Source of the DNA: Dehalococcoidia bacterium
GTDB taxonomy: Bacteria > Chloroflexota > Dehalococcoidia > Dehalococcoidales > RBG-16-60-22
NCBI GenBank assembly: GCA_004375725.1
Contig: SOKS01000018.1
Span: 1 to 6,105 of the forward strand
DNA: 6,105 nucleotides
Reading direction: 5' to 3'
Below, piece after piece: positions 5,846 through 6,105 of this stretch. The notes under the pieces were generated by a model. It saw only the letters and a list, made by a program, of their open reading frames with translations. It searched no databases and was not told the DNA's origin. The position numbers and the translations under genes were made by a program. Each line of letters starts with the position of its first letter. Positions within the stretch are counted from its first letter, which is position 1.

Positions 5846-6105
5846 ATGATAAGAGTGATGATAGAGCGCAAAGCAAAAGCCGGTGAAGACCTGTCTTCTC
5901 TGCTCGTCGAGCTCAGGGTAGCCGCCATAACCCACTTTCCGGGCTATATCGGCGGCGAAACACTCGTCAATACCAAAGACCGAGCCGATATCGTGGTGCT
6001 CAGCACCTGGCAGAACATTAAGGATTGGGAACGATGGGCTGGCTCGGAAACCAGAGTGAAACTGTACGAACGTATTGAGCCTCTGCTTAAGGAAAAGCCA
6101 AGTGT
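5846..6105 (+). CDS. ABM-domain (antibiotic biosynthesis monooxygenase-like) protein, 3' end outside window
   Basis: The frame stays open from the ATG at 5846 to the window edge, giving 86 complete residues; family members are usually about 95-110 aa, so little should be missing. It begins MIRVMIERKAKAGEDLSSLL (1-20), a strand followed by a helix. HFPGYIGGETL (30-40) and DIVVLSTWQNIKDWERW (48-64) follow, the conserved pattern of ABM-type dimeric alpha/beta barrels, with the W-rich helix lining the cleft. Members range from cofactor-free quinone-forming monooxygenases to heme-degrading or simply uncharacterised proteins; no heme-degrading IsdG-type triad is evident. An ideal AAGGAGG (5833-5839) lies 6 nt before the ATG, and an exact-consensus promoter lies at 5772-5799. 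Strong initiation signals suggest high or tightly switched expression. Family is likely; activity is unknown. Confidence 0.85.
   Translation, partial: MIRVMIERKAKAGEDLSSLLVELRVAAITHFPGYIGGETLVNTKDRADIVVLSTWQNIKDWERWAGSETRVKLYERIEPLLKEKPS

Noticed and set aside
5617..5928. Open frame of 103 codons on the minus strand
   Set aside because: It runs antisense across the Rid C-terminus, the consensus promoter and the ABM-domain start, so it is best explained as chance.

Overview
The window is bacterial and protein-coding almost throughout. It carries strong AAGGAGG-type ribosome binding sites, sigma70-like promoters and short intergenic gaps. No RNA gene, insertion sequence, CRISPR array or phage gene was seen. 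Gene content (a TRAP permease of the FcbT3 type, acetoacetyl-CoA synthetase, an Old Yellow Enzyme relative with an iron-sulfur-like cysteine cluster, and small alpha/beta-barrel proteins) suggests a free-living environmental heterotroph. An uncultured Chloroflexota/Dehalococcoidia-like lineage is possible, but this is a weak guess from protein style and cannot be proved from this window.

Layout. (1) Positions 1-2481, plus strand: the C-terminal end of a TRAP transporter large permease, followed 10 nt later by a complete acetoacetyl-CoA synthetase. They look like the tail of a carboxylate uptake-and-activation operon. (2) Positions 2508-5187, minus strand, convergent with the first block: a likely three-gene operon, in transcription order an EthD-like small protein, an OYE-type flavin oxidoreductase and a nitrilase-superfamily amidohydrolase. 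It has a good promoter at 5213-5240. (3) Positions 5188-5338: a divergent control region with promoter-like sequences on both strands and two small palindromes. (4) Positions 5339-5719, plus strand: a RidA/YjgF-family protein lacking the canonical substrate-binding arginine. (5) Positions 5720-5845: an intergenic stretch with an exact-consensus TTGACA-N16-TATAAT promoter. (6) Position 5846 to the window end, plus strand: a nearly complete antibiotic-biosynthesis-monooxygenase (ABM)-type protein cut by the window edge.

How the genes may fit together (inference): a carboxylate enters through the TRAP system and a beta-keto acid is thioesterified by the AacS-type ligase. The adjacent oxidoreductase, C-N hydrolase, Rid-like and alpha/beta-barrel proteins would handle an unsaturated, possibly nitrogen-containing, compound. 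No substrate can be named from sequence alone. The most distinctive details are the Lys-for-His change and the CxxCxxC-x11-C cluster in the flavoprotein, and the Rid protein without its arginine.
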